Origin: Halomicrococcus gelatinilyticus
GTDB taxonomy: Archaea; Halobacteriota; Halobacteria; Halobacteriales; Haladaptataceae
Reading direction: 5' to 3'
Assembly (NCBI GenBank): GCA_024227995.1
Contig: CP100465.1
Location: 2,806,651-2,870,650 of the forward strand
Length of the DNA stretch: 64,000 bases
This document shows positions 36,912 through 45,724 of the stretch, one piece after another (within the stretch, counting starts at the first letter, position 1; each line of letters starts with the position of its first letter). A program made the translations under genes and the position numbers. The notes below the pieces were generated by a model that was not told the origin of the DNA, did no database searches, and saw only the letters and a program-made list of their open reading frames with translations.

Positions 36912-37592
36912 TCACTCCACAGCCTGCACCAGACGGACGGGGCCGGCGTCGAGCGGTGGTCCGTGCCCCGGGCAGACCCACTCGACGCGGGGCATCCTGT
37001 CGAGCAACGTCCTGATGCTCTCCTCGACCTGCCGGGCGTCGTAGCTCGTTATGCGGCCGGTGGGCTGCAGGTCGCCTCCTTTCGCGTAGGCGAGGTCGCC
37101 GAGGAAGGCGACGTCGAGACCCTCGTGGACGTAGGCGACGTGCCCGGGCGTGTGACCAGGCGTGTGGTACGCGCGGAACCCGCCGAGGTCGTCGCCGTCC
37201 CGGATACGCCGGACGGGGAGGTCGGGGAGGGCCAGGCGCCGGTAGTACAGTCGGTGGAGAGCTTCGAGGCCGTTCCGGGCGGTCCACGGCGGGCGGCGCT
37301 CCCCGGCGACGTACGGTGCGTCCTCGCGGTGGACGAAGACGGGGGCGTCGAGATCCGGCGTCAGTCCCGCGAGCGTCCCGACGTGGTCGGCGTCGTAGTG
37401 GGTCAACAGCACCCGGTCGACGTCAGCCGGTCCGAACCCCGCCTCGTCGAGGCCCGCCCGGACCGTCGCCTCGTCGCCGGGCCACCCGGCGTCCACGAGC
37501 GTACAGGTGCCGTCGTCGACCACGTACACGTTCGGCATGTCCCGGGTCCGGCAGTCGACGTGCCAGACCCCGTCAGCGAACTGCGTTGCCAT
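36912..37592 (-). CDS. MBL-fold metallo-hydrolase
   Basis: 226 aa. Metal site TH(Y)DADHVG, where the usual HxHxDH has Tyr for the second His; later HTPGHTPGHV, FLGDL and CPGHGP supply further ligands. Glyoxalase II/lactonase-like fold. The Tyr substitution is unusual but found in some lactonase-like proteins; activity is uncertain. Monocistronic. Confidence 0.82.
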   Translation of the reverse strand: MATQFADGVWHVDCRTRDMPNVYVVDDGTCTLVDAGWPGDEATVRAGLDEAGFGPADVDRVLLTHYDADHVGTLAGLTPDLDAPVFVHREDAPYVAGERRPPWTARNGLEALHRLYYRRLALPDLPVRRIRDGDDLGGFRAYHTPGHTPGHVAYVHEGLDVAFLGDLAYAKGGDLQPTGRITSYDARQVEESIRTLLDRMPRVEWVCPGHGPPLDAGPVRLVQAVE

Positions 37593-37743
37593 CGGTGAGG
37601 CTTCGGACCCCCGGACCGTATTCCTTCCGGCTGGCTAACACGTCGGTCGGCAGCGGTGAACGCCGCCGTACCGGAGTCACTCCGTTCGCTCGACCGCCAA
37701 GCCTCGCAGTGAAATTTATGACCGTTCATCTATATCTGACGAC

Positions 37744-38589
37744 ATGAGCGAACGGGTGGAGTACGTCGACGCGGGCGACGTCCTGATTCCGAAACTCGGC
37801 CTCGGGACCTGGCAGAACACCGGGGAAAGCTGTACGGAGACGGTCCGCACGGCGCTGGACCGGGGGTACCGCCACGTCGACACGGCCGAGGCGTACGACA
37901 ACCAGGCGGCGGTGGGCGAAGGCATCGCCCGGTCCGACGTCTACCGCGACGAGGTGTTCCTCACCACGAAGGTGTGGCGCTCGAACCTCCGCCACCAGGA
38001 CGTCCTGGACTCCGTCCACGAGAGCCTCGACGAACTCGGCGTCGAGTACGTCGATTTGCTGTTGATCCACTGGCCGCACCCCCGAGTCCCGGTCGAGGAG
38101 ACGCTCGACGCGATGGCCGAACTCCGCGAGTCAGGGGCCGTCGAGCACGTCGGCGTCAGCAACTTCACGCGCTCGCAGCTCCAGACGGCACGGCAGGTCG
38201 CCGACGTTCCCGTCGTCGCCGACCAGGTGCTCTACCATCCGTACAAGGACCAGTCGAACCTCCAGCGGTACTGTGCGGGGAACGACGTCGCGCTCACCGC
38301 CTACAGCCCGCTGGCGCGGGGAGAGGTCCTTTCGGATGCGGTCCTCGAACGCATCGGCGAACGCCACGACAGGAGCGCCGCACAGGTGGCGCTCCGCTGG
38401 CTCGTCCAGCAGGAGAACGTGGTCGCCATCCCGAAGTCCAGCAGCCGCGAGCACCTGGAGGAGAACCTCGCCGTCTTCGAGTTCTCGCTCACCGACGCGG
38501 AGATGGCGCGCATCAGCGACCACGGTGGCCCGCTGGGGGTTCGCCTCCGCAACCGCCTCCCCTCGCTCGTGCGTCATCTCCCGCTCTGA
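37744..38589 (+). CDS. Aldo/keto reductase (AKR, diketogulonate-reductase type)
   Basis: 281 aa. Begins with a typical PKLGLGTWQNTG; YRHVDTAEAYDNQAAVGEG supplies the catalytic Asp and Tyr, VFLTTKVW, DLLLIHWPHP carries the active-site His and VAIPKSSSREHL binds NADP(H). TATA-like AAATTTATG about 31 bases upstream gives a leaderless transcript. Substrate unknown; distinct subtype from the AKR at 21302-22285. Confidence 0.9.
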   Translation: MSERVEYVDAGDVLIPKLGLGTWQNTGESCTETVRTALDRGYRHVDTAEAYDNQAAVGEGIARSDVYRDEVFLTTKVWRSNLRHQDVLDSVHESLDELGVEYVDLLLIHWPHPRVPVEETLDAMAELRESGAVEHVGVSNFTRSQLQTARQVADVPVVADQVLYHPYKDQSNLQRYCAGNDVALTAYSPLARGEVLSDAVLERIGERHDRSAAQVALRWLVQQENVVAIPKSSSREHLEENLAVFEFSLTDAEMARISDHGGPLGVRLRNRLPSLVRHLPL

Positions 38590-38591
38590 GA

Positions 38592-38911
38592 GTCGACACC
38601 TGTGCGGCTATCCGGACATCCGCGACCGCCGAACGGGACCCAGACATCGTCAGCCTCCTCGTCGAGACGGACGGGTCGCTCCCCGACGAGGACGCCGCTC
38701 GACTCGTCCTCGACCAGGGCAGCAACCCGATGCGGGACTGGACGTCGACACGGACTCGCTCACCGGCCGCTCCATCGAGATGTCGTCGGTGGTCGAACCG
38801 GCGGCCGAGGAACTCGGTGAGCCGGCGGACGGCGGTTCCAGCGCCAAGTCCGCGCCAGCGTTCTACCAGTGGGGAGTGCGACGTCGGGCGGCGATTGAAG
38901 AAGGTATTTAG
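38592..38911 (+). pseudogene. Frameshifted conserved hypothetical gene
   Basis: Two in-order pieces in different frames both have protein-like composition: ERDPDIVSLLVETDGSLPD, ARLVLDQGSNPM and, after a frame change near 38730-38740, LDVDTDSLTGRSIEMSSVVE and APAFYQWGVRRRAAIEEG before the TAG at 38909. No start codon is visible in the first frame, so it is probably dead. The stop lies inside the TATA box of the next gene. Family not recognised. Confidence 0.5.
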
Positions 38912-38934
38912 TCGCTGCAGAGCGTTGTCCGGTA

Positions 38935-39486
38935 ATGGCACAGTACGAGGCGTTCGATCCAGCTGTCGAGGTCCACGGCCAGACGATTCTCACCGTGATC
39001 GACGACGCCCTCGCGCGCTTCTCCGAGGAGTACCGGCGGCGCGCGCGCGAGGCGCTGGCCGAGAACGGGGTGGAAGACCCCGCCCCGGACGAGTGGTATC
39101 CACAGCAGGCGTGGTTGGACACGTTCGAGACGATCGCCGACCAGTTGGAGCCGCACATCCTGGACCGGCTGGGGGAACAGATCCCCGACGTCGCGGACTG
39201 GCCTGCCGGCGTCTCGAGCGTCGCCGACGGACTACGGTCCATCGACGAGGCCTACCAGCGCAACCACCGTGGCGACGACATCGGCTTCTACCACTTCGAG
39301 GCGCTCGACGACCGGACCGGCGAGATGACCTGCAAGACGCCGTATCCGTGCCCCTTCGACCGCGGGCTGATACGGGCGCTCGCCCAGCAGTACGCGCCCG
39401 TCGAGTCGTTCGTGTTCGTCGAGGAGGTCGGTGACGAGTGTCGTCGTGAGGGCGCCGACACGTGCACGTACGCCGTTTCGTGGTGA
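38935..39486 (+). CDS. V4R-like small-molecule-binding domain protein
   Basis: 183 aa. C-terminal CPFDRGLIRAL, PVESFVFVEEVGDECRREGADTCTYAVSW resembles the Cys-containing end of V4R-type (4-vinyl reductase-like) sensor domains; this is a resemblance only. Leaderless: TATA GTATTTAG is centred about 27 bases upstream. No DNA-binding domain seen. Confidence 0.6.
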   Translation: MAQYEAFDPAVEVHGQTILTVIDDALARFSEEYRRRAREALAENGVEDPAPDEWYPQQAWLDTFETIADQLEPHILDRLGEQIPDVADWPAGVSSVADGLRSIDEAYQRNHRGDDIGFYHFEALDDRTGEMTCKTPYPCPFDRGLIRALAQQYAPVESFVFVEEVGDECRREGADTCTYAVSW

Positions 39487-39543
39487 CGACGCTTTCTGGA
39501 TACCGCTGTCTGGTCGGGGTTCGGCCGCTGCCGGAACAGGACG

Positions 39544-40068
39544 CTACTCCTCGCGGTCGTACTGCTCGATCGCTTCGATCAGCTCGTCCGGCGAGTGGTC
39601 CATCGCCAGTTCGAGCAGCGTCTGTAACTGGTCGTACGTGGCCGCCAGTTCTTCGACGCGTTCTCGGTCCGCCTGCGTTGCCAGGGTGGGAAGTTCGTCG
39701 AGGCGCTCCCGCGCACGGTCGAACGTCCGCTGTGACCCCTGCATCTCGCGGTGGACGTACTGCTGGAACACGTCCTGGACGACGAACCAGAGGTCTGTTT
39801 CGGGGACGAACTGCACGCGACGCCCGCCGCCTTCCGACGAGCGTCGGCGGACCATCCCGACCCGCGTGAGCTTCCGCGTGACGTTGCTGATGGTGGATTT
39901 CGCGTAGCCCGTCTCTTCGACGAGCTCGGGAATCGAAAGGGGGGCGTCGGAGAAGTAGAGGACACCGTACACCCGGCCAGCGCTGCGACTCAACCCGTAG
40001 ACCTCCGCGGACCGCTCTATCGATTCGATGACGTCCTCTCGGACGCCCTCGAGCTCGTCGTCACTCAT
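39544..40068 (-). CDS. GbsR/MarR-family transcriptional regulator
   Basis: 174 aa from the ATG at 40068 (MSDDELEGVRED), chosen because it lies about 29 bases after the ATTAAA-type TATA at 40095-40102; an ATG at 40080 gives 4 extra residues. Winged helix SAGRVYGVLYFSDAPLSIPELVEETGYAKSTISNVTRKL near residues 26-66, then a coiled C-terminal region, as in GbsR-type repressors. Target unknown. Confidence 0.82.
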   Translation of the reverse strand: MSDDELEGVREDVIESIERSAEVYGLSRSAGRVYGVLYFSDAPLSIPELVEETGYAKSTISNVTRKLTRVGMVRRRSSEGGGRRVQFVPETDLWFVVQDVFQQYVHREMQGSQRTFDRARERLDELPTLATQADRERVEELAATYDQLQTLLELAMDHSPDELIEAIEQYDREE

Positions 40069-40289
40069 CGCTAGATGCATCCGGACTCCGGCGTTTAATC
40101 CGCTTTTCGGTCATGTTGCCAACAGCGTGTCGTAAGTATTAAATCGATTGGTCCGTTCGTTCGGATTGAGCCGAACAAACTGAAAACCGGTTCGGACTCG
40201 CGCGCATCCGGTCCCAGACCGGACGTGACGCCGCGGACATCCCGCTTCGGCCCTCCATCGACGATACGCTTCGCCATCGCGTGCGCTCG

Positions 40290-40806
40290 ACCTTTCGACC
40301 CCCTTCTCCGAACTATCGGTCTCGCGAACGTATGCTCACGGGGTACTGCTCGAACTGGGGGTGGTACTACGACCACCGTCGTCGCGTTCGGTCTCGCGTT
40401 CCGGTACGTGAGCATCGAGGAACTGGGCGGTGTCTGAGATGGCCACCGAGACGGAGACCGACTACGACACCGGGACCGAATCCGGCACGCGCATCCTCAC
40501 CAACGAGACCCGGGAGCGACTCCCCGGGCGTTGGCTGTCCGTCGTAGCGGGCGCACTCCTCGTCTCCTCTTGATTCCGCTGCGGGTGATGATGTTCCTCT
40601 CGTTCGCGGTCGACGCCAATACGTTCTTCGCGTTCGACGGACTCACGCCCCCACGACGCTGCGACCTTCGCCGGCGCGGCGCATATGCCCTCAGTCTGGT
40701 ACAGCGTCCAGGTGGCGACCATCGCGGCCGATACGGGAGCGGTCCCGTCGTGACCGACGGTCGCGTCGTCGTCCAGACCGAGGCGGAACTGCTCGCGTTC
40801 GCCTGA
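40290..40806 (+). pseudogene. Remnants of ABC-transporter permease genes (polyamine-like)
   Basis: A first fragment ends FRYVSIEELGGV (TGA at 40435-40437), like the C-terminus of a PotB-type permease. A second, starting ATG at 40439, reads GTRILTNETRERLPGRWLSVV and then, after a frame break, LLIPLRVMMFLSFAVDAN, as in the N-terminus of a PotC-type permease. The rest is scrambled. No binding protein or ATPase is nearby. The tail VVTDGRVVVQTEAELLAFA could come from yet another gene (weak DJ-1/PfpI resemblance). Confidence 0.5.
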
Positions 40807-40943
40807 CAGGCCAGTCGTCCGGACCCCCTGGACGCAGACTCCATCGACCCCGACAGTACGTGTACGTTCCCCTGGCGAGCACTCGTGAGTCTATATATCG
40901 GCGGATGGGAAGGATTATCCGACGGTGTTCCGGGGCGTCTAAC

Positions 40944-41450
40944 GTGTCCAACGTGCCCTCCAGACGAACGTTCCTCGGACTGATAGCGGCCAGTGGCGTC
41001 GGTTCCCTTGCGGGGTGCAGCAACGTGCTCGACTCGGGGAACGCCCCGGGAGACTCGACGACGTCCACCGACGGGTCGACGCCCACGGACGGTTCGGGGA
41101 AGCCCGCACACACCGTGACCGTGTACCTCGTCGACGAGGAGGTTCCCCGCGACGTCACCGTCACCGTCGAGGAGAGCGACGGGACGGTCGTCTTCGAGCG
41201 CAGTTACGCCCTCTCCGAGGACAACGAGTCACACGAGGACGCGACGTTCCCGGCATCGTCCGACCCTCACACCGTCGTCGTGTCCGTCGACGACGCAGAG
41301 TTCGAACGCCCCTGGCCGGGGAGGGTCCCCGCGGACGACCAGTGCCACGAGGGCAACTGGGAAGGCGTCGAGGTGTGGATCCGGGGCGGACCGGACGAGT
41401 CACCGAGCGTCCGACTGAAGGACAACTGCCAGCACGTCACGCTCGACTGA
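40944..41450 (+). CDS. Tat-exported lipoprotein of unknown function
   Basis: 168 aa from GTG at 40944. Twin-arginine signal SRRTFLGLIAASGVGSLAGC ends in a lipobox Cys, so the mature protein is exported folded and lipid-anchored outside. After it comes a Ser/Thr/Asp/Gly-rich linker, then a small beta domain. The earlier in-frame ATG at 40905 is only about 10 bases after the TATA TATATAT (40891-40897), so the GTG is preferred. Confidence 0.6.
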   Translation: MSNVPSRRTFLGLIAASGVGSLAGCSNVLDSGNAPGDSTTSTDGSTPTDGSGKPAHTVTVYLVDEEVPRDVTVTVEESDGTVVFERSYALSEDNESHEDATFPASSDPHTVVVSVDDAEFERPWPGRVPADDQCHEGNWEGVEVWIRGGPDESPSVRLKDNCQHVTLD

Positions 41451-41607
41451 CGACGGGCCCCGCGAAGCGGACGAACAGCCCCCGCGAACGCGACGGTCTC
41501 TCGTTGATGGTCCCCGAGAGCGCCAGGTCCCCTCGACGGAATCGGGATTCCCGTGGCCCCTGTGTCGTTCCCCAATCGGGACGGGAGTTCGTCTGCTCCG
41601 AGCGCCG

Positions 41608-41692
41608 GGAAGGACCTGCACGCGCGGAAGGACCTGCACGAATCGCATCACGTTGCACGATTCGCATCACGTTGCACGAATCGCGTCACGCG
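41608..41692. repeat. Tandem direct repeats
   Basis: Two copies of GGAAGGACCTGCACG (41608-41622, 41626-41640) are followed by two 19-bp copies of A(A/T)TCGCATCACGTTGCACG (41641-41659, 41660-41678) and a partial third (41679-41692). They run into the stop codon of the GNAT gene. Origin unknown. Confidence 0.8.
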
Positions 41693-42213
41693 TCCGGGCG
41701 CCACTCCGCTTCGAGGAGTCCGTAGACGTGCAGGTCGAGTTCGCGTCCGCCGTGGAACACGTGATTCCGGAACGTTCCCTCGCGGGTGAAGCCGAGTTTC
41801 TCGACGAGGGCGCGGGAAGCCTCGTTGGACTCGAACACCCGCGCGGTGACCTTCGTTATCGGGCGGTAGTCGAACCCGTAGTCGACGACGAGTTCGCACG
41901 CTTCAGTCGCGAATCCCCGTCCCTGTGCGTCGGGCGCGACGTAGCACGTGAGTTCGGCGTTCCCCCAGGTCTCGTCGACGTCGACCAGCCGAACCCGCCC
42001 GACCGGCTCCTCGTCCCGGCAGATCAGGAACGCGGTCCCGCCGTTCTGCTCCTCGAACCGCTCCTCGACTTCCGCTCGACTCCGGGGGCCCGGGGCGCCG
42101 AACCCCTGCCACAGCTCCGGGTCGTTTATCATCTCGTGGAGGAAGTCGACGTCCTCGCGCTCGACCGTCCGGAGGGTAATTGCGTCGCCCTCGAGGTACG
42201 CCGCACCTGGCAT
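41686..42213 (-). CDS. GNAT-family acetyltransferase, RimJ type
   Basis: 175 aa. The N-terminus AITLRTVEREDVDFLHEM and the CoA-binding AELTCYVAPDAQGRGFATEACELVVDYGFD, later VFESNEASRALVEKLGF, are those of RimJ/RimL-type acetyltransferases. May acetylate amino-groups of proteins or small molecules. A TATA-like GACTATTTCG about 30 bases upstream suggests leaderless transcription. C-terminus lies in the tandem repeat region. Confidence 0.85.
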   Translation of the reverse strand: MPGAAYLEGDAITLRTVEREDVDFLHEMINDPELWQGFGAPGPRSRAEVEERFEEQNGGTAFLICRDEEPVGRVRLVDVDETWGNAELTCYVAPDAQGRGFATEACELVVDYGFDYRPITKVTARVFESNEASRALVEKLGFTREGTFRNHVFHGGRELDLHVYGLLEAEWRPDA

Positions 42214-42382
42214 GTACCGTTCCTGACTCTCGTCGACGAAATAGTCTTGGGTTCGACAGTACCGGTCACGATGTCGCTACCGGATGCCACGTTGGCGATC
42301 GCCGGCACCGTCGTGGGCCGGCGGACGGTGACGCCACGTCAGGGGTCCACTTATTTGTAGCTCGGCAGTGACAACGGGAACC

Positions 42383-42757
42383 GTGATTCGCCGACTCCTG
42401 CACGGTCTCGGGTACGTCATCGCGCCCGTCCTCTTCGTCGGCACCGACACTCCGTCGGCGGTCGTCGAACGACTCCGGTTCGCGTACCGGCTCGTCGGGG
42501 TACGGATAGTCGAGACCCCGCGCGTCGATGCGGTCGAGCGGACGATATTCCTGTGCCCGTACCGCGACCTCGGAACCTCCCGGTTCGGCGAGAAGTGGGT
42601 CTGTCACGACGTCCTCGACCGCGTCGACGACGGCTACGTCACGTACCTCCGCCGCCACAAGAACATCGACTACCAGCGACCGCGGGGCTGTGGCGACCTG
42701 TCCTACTGCGGCGAGTCGGAGTACTGCTACTCCGACGTGTCGGAACTGGAGCAGTAG
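42383..42757 (+). CDS. Cysteine-rich protein of unknown function
   Basis: 124 aa from GTG at 42383 (the TATA-like TTATTT at 42351-42356 makes the 42368 GTG too early). Cys positions: FLCPYRD, WVCHDV, then GCGDLSYCGESEYC, six Cys in the last 70 residues. Looks like a metal- or Fe-S-binding fold; weak likeness to ATC-hydrolase-like proteins. It precedes a methyltransferase gene by 3 bases, so the two are one transcription unit. Confidence 0.6.
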   Translation: MIRRLLHGLGYVIAPVLFVGTDTPSAVVERLRFAYRLVGVRIVETPRVDAVERTIFLCPYRDLGTSRFGEKWVCHDVLDRVDDGYVTYLRRHKNIDYQRPRGCGDLSYCGESEYCYSDVSELEQ

Positions 42758-42760
42758 CGG

Positions 42761-43633
42761 ATGACCGCAGACCGACTCCGCACCCGGATCACCGAGCAGT
42801 TCTCCCGTCGCGGACAGCGGGCAGACATCTGGCGTCTCTTCGCCCTCGTCCTCGACACGAACGCGTTCCTCAACCTCGGCTACTCCGAGTGGTACCAGCC
42901 ACACGTCGTCGGCGACAGCCAGCGACGCCTCGCAACCGCCGTCGGTCGGCGACTCGCGGCGCGGCTACCCACGACGGAGGGCGTTCGCCTCCTCGACGTC
43001 GGATGCGGACGCGGCGGCCCCACCGTCCACCTCGCCGAGCGATTCGGGTTCGCCGCCAGGGGCGTCGACCTCGTCCCGTACAACGTCGCCCGCGCCAGGG
43101 AGAACGCCCGGGAACGCGACGCCGACGCGGCGTTCCTCGTCGCCGACGCGACCCGGCTGCCGTTCGCGTCCGGGTCGCTCCCGGCCTGCGTCGGCATCGA
43201 CGCGTTCGTCTACATCCCGGACCGCGAGGCCGTCTTCGCGGCCATCGCCGACGCGCTGGAACCGGGCGGCGTCCTCGCGTTCTCCGACCTCCTGGCGCGA
43301 GCGGACGCGGACGAGACGGAGCGACGGGCGGTCACGAGGTTCGCGGAGGCGTGGGACATGCCGGCGCTGGGGAGTCGGCCGGAGTACGAGGCGGCGCTCA
43401 CCGACGCGGGACTGGACGTGATCGCTGTCGAGGACATCTCACCCCACAGCGTCGGTCGCTTCCGGAAGTGGACGACGCTCTACGACCGGCTCCACGACAG
43501 CCCGGTCGGTCGCCTCGTCGACCGGCTGGTGGCGAGACGGGGCGCCGACCCGGCCGCGGTCACCGAACAGATTCGACGCGCGCACGAGGCCCTGCCGTCG
43601 CTTCGCCACGTCTGCTTCGTCGCGGAGAAGTGA
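42761..43633 (+). CDS. SAM-dependent methyltransferase (type 11)
   Basis: 290 aa Rossmann methyltransferase. SAM motif VRLLDVGCGRGGPTVHLAERFGF near residue 73; DLVPYNVARARENARE near 105; later GVLAFSDLL. The N-terminus GYSEWYQPH resembles small-molecule C-/O-methyltransferases. Co-transcribed with the preceding Cys-rich protein, which may be its partner (inference). Substrate unknown. Confidence 0.82.
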   Translation: MTADRLRTRITEQFSRRGQRADIWRLFALVLDTNAFLNLGYSEWYQPHVVGDSQRRLATAVGRRLAARLPTTEGVRLLDVGCGRGGPTVHLAERFGFAARGVDLVPYNVARARENARERDADAAFLVADATRLPFASGSLPACVGIDAFVYIPDREAVFAAIADALEPGGVLAFSDLLARADADETERRAVTRFAEAWDMPALGSRPEYEAALTDAGLDVIAVEDISPHSVGRFRKWTTLYDRLHDSPVGRLVDRLVARRGADPAAVTEQIRRAHEALPSLRHVCFVAEK

Positions 43634-43829
43634 ACCGCCGCCGGCGACTCCCGACAGGTTCGTGCCGGTTCGGCCACCGCGGTCGGCAGCGACGTGGGCA
43701 GGTCCGGACTCGCGCTGCGATGCGAACGCAGGTGCAAACGGCGGCCCGGAGGCAGGCTCAGGTGCGTCCTGAACCGCGGACGGGAACGGTACGCGCCGAA
43801 ACCTTTTCATTCAGGCCGTCCAGGCCGAT

Positions 43830-44048
43830 ATGGCCATGCCGACTACCGAACGGGACCCCATCACTCGAATCGGTCGTACGCTCGCGGTAGCCATTCTCGT
43901 GTATCTCGTAATGTTGGTGATGGGAGTCGTCATAGCAAGTCTCGGGCTGAGCATCCACCCCTTCCTCGCCGTGCTCCTCGGGCTCGGTGTCGTCTACGTC
44001 GGGCTGTCGCTCTACTACTACCGTCACCCGGAAGTGGTCGACCGGTAG
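43830..44048 (+). CDS. Small two-helix membrane protein
   Basis: 72 aa with two adjacent hydrophobic helices (about residues 17-39 and 43-60) and a charged tail. Start at ATG 43830 (a second ATG 6 bases in also fits). No family recognised. Confidence 0.55.
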   Translation: MAMPTTERDPITRIGRTLAVAILVYLVMLVMGVVIASLGLSIHPFLAVLLGLGVVYVGLSLYYYRHPEVVDR

Positions 44049-44100
44049 ATGCCGTTTACCGGCCGGACGGTCGACCCGTTGCCGTGGTGAGGAGGGGCGG

Positions 44101-44685
44101 CTAGTCGTCCGACACCGCTCGCTGGTACTGCTCCCGGGTGACGGTGTACCGGTGGTGGTCGGCGATCTCGTCGCCGAGCGGCGTCCAGTTCCGCAGGACG
44201 CCGTCGTACTGCCCGCCGACGGTCTCGACGAACGTCTCGACGGCCCGCTTCGACCGCTCGTTCCCGTCCTCGTATCCGATGGCCACCAGGTCGAGGTCGA
44301 GGCGGTCGAACGCGAGTTCGGTCAACGCCAGCGCACACTCGCCCGCGTAGCCGTTCCCCCAGTACGGCTTCGCGAGAATGGTTCCCAGCCGCCCCGTCCG
44401 GCGGTCCCACTCCAGGAACAGGCCCGCATAGCCCGCGAGGTCGCCGTCGGTCGTCGTGACGGCGTACTGGGCGGCGTCGTCGTCCACCCAGGCGCTCTCG
44501 GCTTTGTCCAGCCGGTCCTGAGCCTCCTTGACCGACGCGTACGGTTCCTGCGGAACGTACTCGAACACGTCCGCAACGCCATCCTGGCCCTCGGCGAAGC
44601 GGTCGTACAGGTCGAACACGTCCACGTTCGCCTCGCACAACTTCGTGAGCGTCAGCGAGTCCGTTTCGACGGTCTCGGGGAACAT
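44101..44685 (-). CDS. GNAT-family acetyltransferase
   Basis: 194 aa from the ATG at 44685. RimJ-type: TVETDSLTLTKLCEANVDVFD, TTTDGDLAGYAGLFLEW, GTILAKPYWGNGYAGECALALTELAFD and GNERSKRAVETF. The in-frame extension upstream is Pro/Arg-rich and not protein-like. Substrate unknown. It stands alone in the accessory region. Confidence 0.83.
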   Translation of the reverse strand: MFPETVETDSLTLTKLCEANVDVFDLYDRFAEGQDGVADVFEYVPQEPYASVKEAQDRLDKAESAWVDDDAAQYAVTTTDGDLAGYAGLFLEWDRRTGRLGTILAKPYWGNGYAGECALALTELAFDRLDLDLVAIGYEDGNERSKRAVETFVETVGGQYDGVLRNWTPLGDEIADHHRYTVTREQYQRAVSDD

Positions 44686-44945
44686 GATTGTCACCACGAA
44701 ACAGACGACCAAAACGATTGGCGGTGGACCGCGCCACGGATCCGGACCGGTCGTACGGTCCAGCGACTCGCCCGTCGAGGTCGACGACTGCGCGGCGAGC
44801 GACAACCGCTGGGCGGGGTCTGGAGAGAGGACACGTTCGATGAGTGAATCCGTCGCGTCGCGGGAGACGTCGACTCCCGCCCAACGGCCCGACCGGGTCC
44901 GGCCCGCGTCCAGACGTGGCGTGGCCGTCCGTCCGCGAGTGTGAC

Positions 44946-45530
44946 TCAACCGTGGCTCGATGGCTCGTCCGACGAACTGGCCTCGTCCGTCGCGTCGGTC
45001 TGAAGCGCGTCGACCCGTTCCCGGATCTGCTGGAGGTTCGTCGTCGCGCCCTGGCTCGTTCCGATGGCGAGGCTGACGCTCTCGTTGACGTTCTCGAGCG
45101 TGTCGGCTGCCCGGTCGGTCTCCGACTCGACGGTCGTGACGAATTCCTCGATCTCTTCGGTCTGGTCGTGTGTCTTCTCTGCGAGTTGTTTCACTTCGTC
45201 GGCAACGACGGCGAACCCATCACCCGATTCACCGGCCCGTGCGGCTTCTATCGAGGCATTGAGCGCGAGGACGTTCGTCTGTTCGGCCACCTCGTCGATG
45301 AGAGCCGCGATCTCGGAGATACGTTCGACCGTCTCGGTGAGGTCTGCGAGGCTCTGTCTGGACTCGCTCGCCCCGATCGCGATCTCTTCGATCGTCTCTT
45401 CGGTCGCCTGCGCTTTCTCGTGGCCGTCGTCTGCGAGCGTGGCTATCTCTTCGATCGCGGCGCTGGCGTCCGGCACCGACTCGGTCGTTGGGCTGTCTGT
45501 GGCTTCGCCCTCTGTTGGCTGGTCGGACAT
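44946..45530 (-). CDS. Stand-alone MCP signalling domain (chemotaxis transducer)
   Basis: 194 aa. Consists almost only of the methyl-accepting chemotaxis cytoplasmic hairpin, with the hairpin tip [21 protein letters not shown] near residue 85-105. No transmembrane helix, sensor domain or HAMP is present, and the predicted product is far shorter than a normal transducer (about 500-800 aa). A disordered acidic/Ser N-terminus precedes it. May bind CheA/CheW as a soluble transducer, or be a fragment. Confidence 0.75.
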   Translation of the reverse strand: MSDQPTEGEATDSPTTESVPDASAAIEEIATLADDGHEKAQATEETIEEIAIGASESRQSLADLTETVERISEIAALIDEVAEQTNVLALNASIEAARAGESGDGFAVVADEVKQLAEKTHDQTEEIEEFVTTVESETDRAADTLENVNESVSLAIGTSQGATTNLQQIRERVDALQTDATDEASSSDEPSSHG

Positions 45531-45724
45531 CGTTGTTTCCTGCTCCGTTCAGGCCCGCCGGTCTATCTTCTGACACCGGCCGTCGATCCTGGAAGGGAAC
45601 GCCTGTTCGAAAATTACAATGTTCGGACATAAAACTACTCCCGTGCAGGGAAGAATCGCTCTTGGCCGCCCTCTACTCGGTCAGAGCAGCAGTTATCTAT
45701 GATTGACGACGAGTATAGACTGCG

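Noticed and set aside
36688..37598. Plus-strand frame starting MATVVYERPDG
   Set aside because: Only the first 30 or so codons are protein-like; the rest is antisense to the MBL gene. Kept only as a note.
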